Below, one piece after another: positions 6,916 to 7,181 of a stretch of DNA of 7,181 nucleotides; within the stretch, counting starts at the first letter, position 1; every line of letters begins with the position of its first letter. The stretch covers positions 1-7,181 of the forward strand of contig DUWJ01000071.1 of the NCBI GenBank assembly GCA_012842765.1, given 5' to 3'. Both the position numbers and the translations under genes were made by a program. This DNA comes from Bacillota bacterium (lineage in GTDB: Bacteria; Bacillota; DTU025). The notes under the pieces were generated by a model that saw nothing but the letters and a program-made list of their open reading frames with translations, made no database searches and was not told the origin of the DNA.

Positions 6916-6934
6916 GTACAAAACTCACCAAGCA

Positions 6935-6963
6935 ATTTTAATATAGCCAAAATAGACTGTCAA
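6935..6963 (-). promoter_or_regulatory. Sigma-70/SigA-type promoter for rplM-rpsI
   Basis: On the minus strand a consensus TTGACA (6958-6963) is followed after exactly 17 bases by TAAAAT (6935-6940), one mismatch from TATAAT. The spacer is AT-rich. Transcription would start near 6928, giving a leader of about 80 bases before rplM. The -35 box overlaps the TGA stop of truA, so the promoter is embedded at the end of the upstream gene. Confidence 0.82.
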
Positions 6964-7181
6964 GGCGAGGCGAGACCACCTATGGGTTCTGGGTAGGCTA
7001 CTTTCATCAAGTAGAGTCCGTCCGCCGGAGCGGTCGCAGGCCCGAGTTTTCGATCTCGCAATTCAAGCAATCTTCCCGGACCCTCCGAATCCATTCTGCC
7101 CATCCCAACCTCCAAAAGCGCTCCTACTATAGTACGCGCCATCTTGTATAAGAACCCATCCGCCTCGATCTCCACAACCAC
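6960..7181 (-). CDS. truA: tRNA pseudouridine synthase A, C-terminal end (partial)
   Basis: The last 73 residues of TruA, which makes pseudouridine at positions 38-40 in the anticodon stem-loop of many tRNAs. The recognisable C-terminal block is VEIEADGFLYKMARTIVGAL, then LLEVGMGRM, LLELRDRKLGPATAPADGLYLMKVAYPEP. The catalytic aspartate lies upstream, outside the window. The GTG codon at the right edge is an internal valine, not a start. The full-length family is about 245-270 residues. truA directly upstream of rplM-rpsI is the common Firmicutes order. Its TGA stop lies inside the -35 box of the rplM promoter. Confidence 0.94.
   Translation of the reverse strand: MVVEIEADGFLYKMARTIVGALLEVGMGRMDSEGPGRLLELRDRKLGPATAPADGLYLMKVAYPEPIGGLASP

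Noticed and set aside
7179..7181. GTG at the right edge as a gene start
   Set aside because: It aligns with an internal valine of TruA; the real start and catalytic region are beyond the window.
1..7181. Mobile elements, CRISPR arrays, tRNA or rRNA genes
   Set aside because: I saw no spaced direct repeats, no terminal inverted repeats next to a transposase, no cloverleaf-like sequence and no rRNA signature in either strand.

Overview
The window looks like a bacterial chromosome fragment, most likely from an anaerobic Firmicutes (Bacillota) lineage. The evidence is the truA-rplM-rpsI gene order, strong GGAGG-type ribosome binding sites with about 7-base spacing, frequent TTG/GTG starts, and a butyrate-type hydroxybutyryl-CoA dehydrogenase closely resembling clostridial enzymes. 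By eye the G+C content is in the upper fifties (not computed). The lineage is inference. I see no mobile element, CRISPR array, tRNA or rRNA.

Layout. Left edge, minus strand (1-866): the N-terminal half of a YtcJ-like metal-dependent amidohydrolase running off the window. A divergent intergenic region (867-1054) separates it from a two-gene plus-strand operon: 3-hydroxybutyryl-CoA dehydrogenase (1055-1906) and enoyl-CoA hydratase (1936-2700). These catalyse the two consecutive reactions linking acetoacetyl-CoA or other 3-ketoacyl-CoAs to enoyl-CoAs; no thiolase or acyl-CoA dehydrogenase lies in the window. After a 154-base spacer comes a large exported protein (2855-5722) with an N-terminal signal sequence, a phosphodiester glycosidase (NAGPA/DUF2233) domain, an Ig-like segment, a jelly-roll carbohydrate-binding-like domain, and a C-terminal stretch that resembles the tail of a calcineurin-like phosphoesterase without its metal-binding core. 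Right part, minus strand: truA (3' end only), rplM and rpsI, read right to left, converging on the exported-protein gene across a 270-base spacer (5723-5992) with a likely bidirectional terminator.

Functional reading. The right end is ordinary housekeeping: a strong sigma-70-type promoter whose -35 box overlaps the truA stop codon drives rplM-rpsI, with a hairpin-bearing leader that could be an autoregulatory ribosomal-protein leader. The left operon is acyl-CoA metabolism. The most unusual item is the domain architecture of the exported protein, especially its apparently metal-less phosphoesterase-like C terminus. No obviously new multi-gene system is visible.
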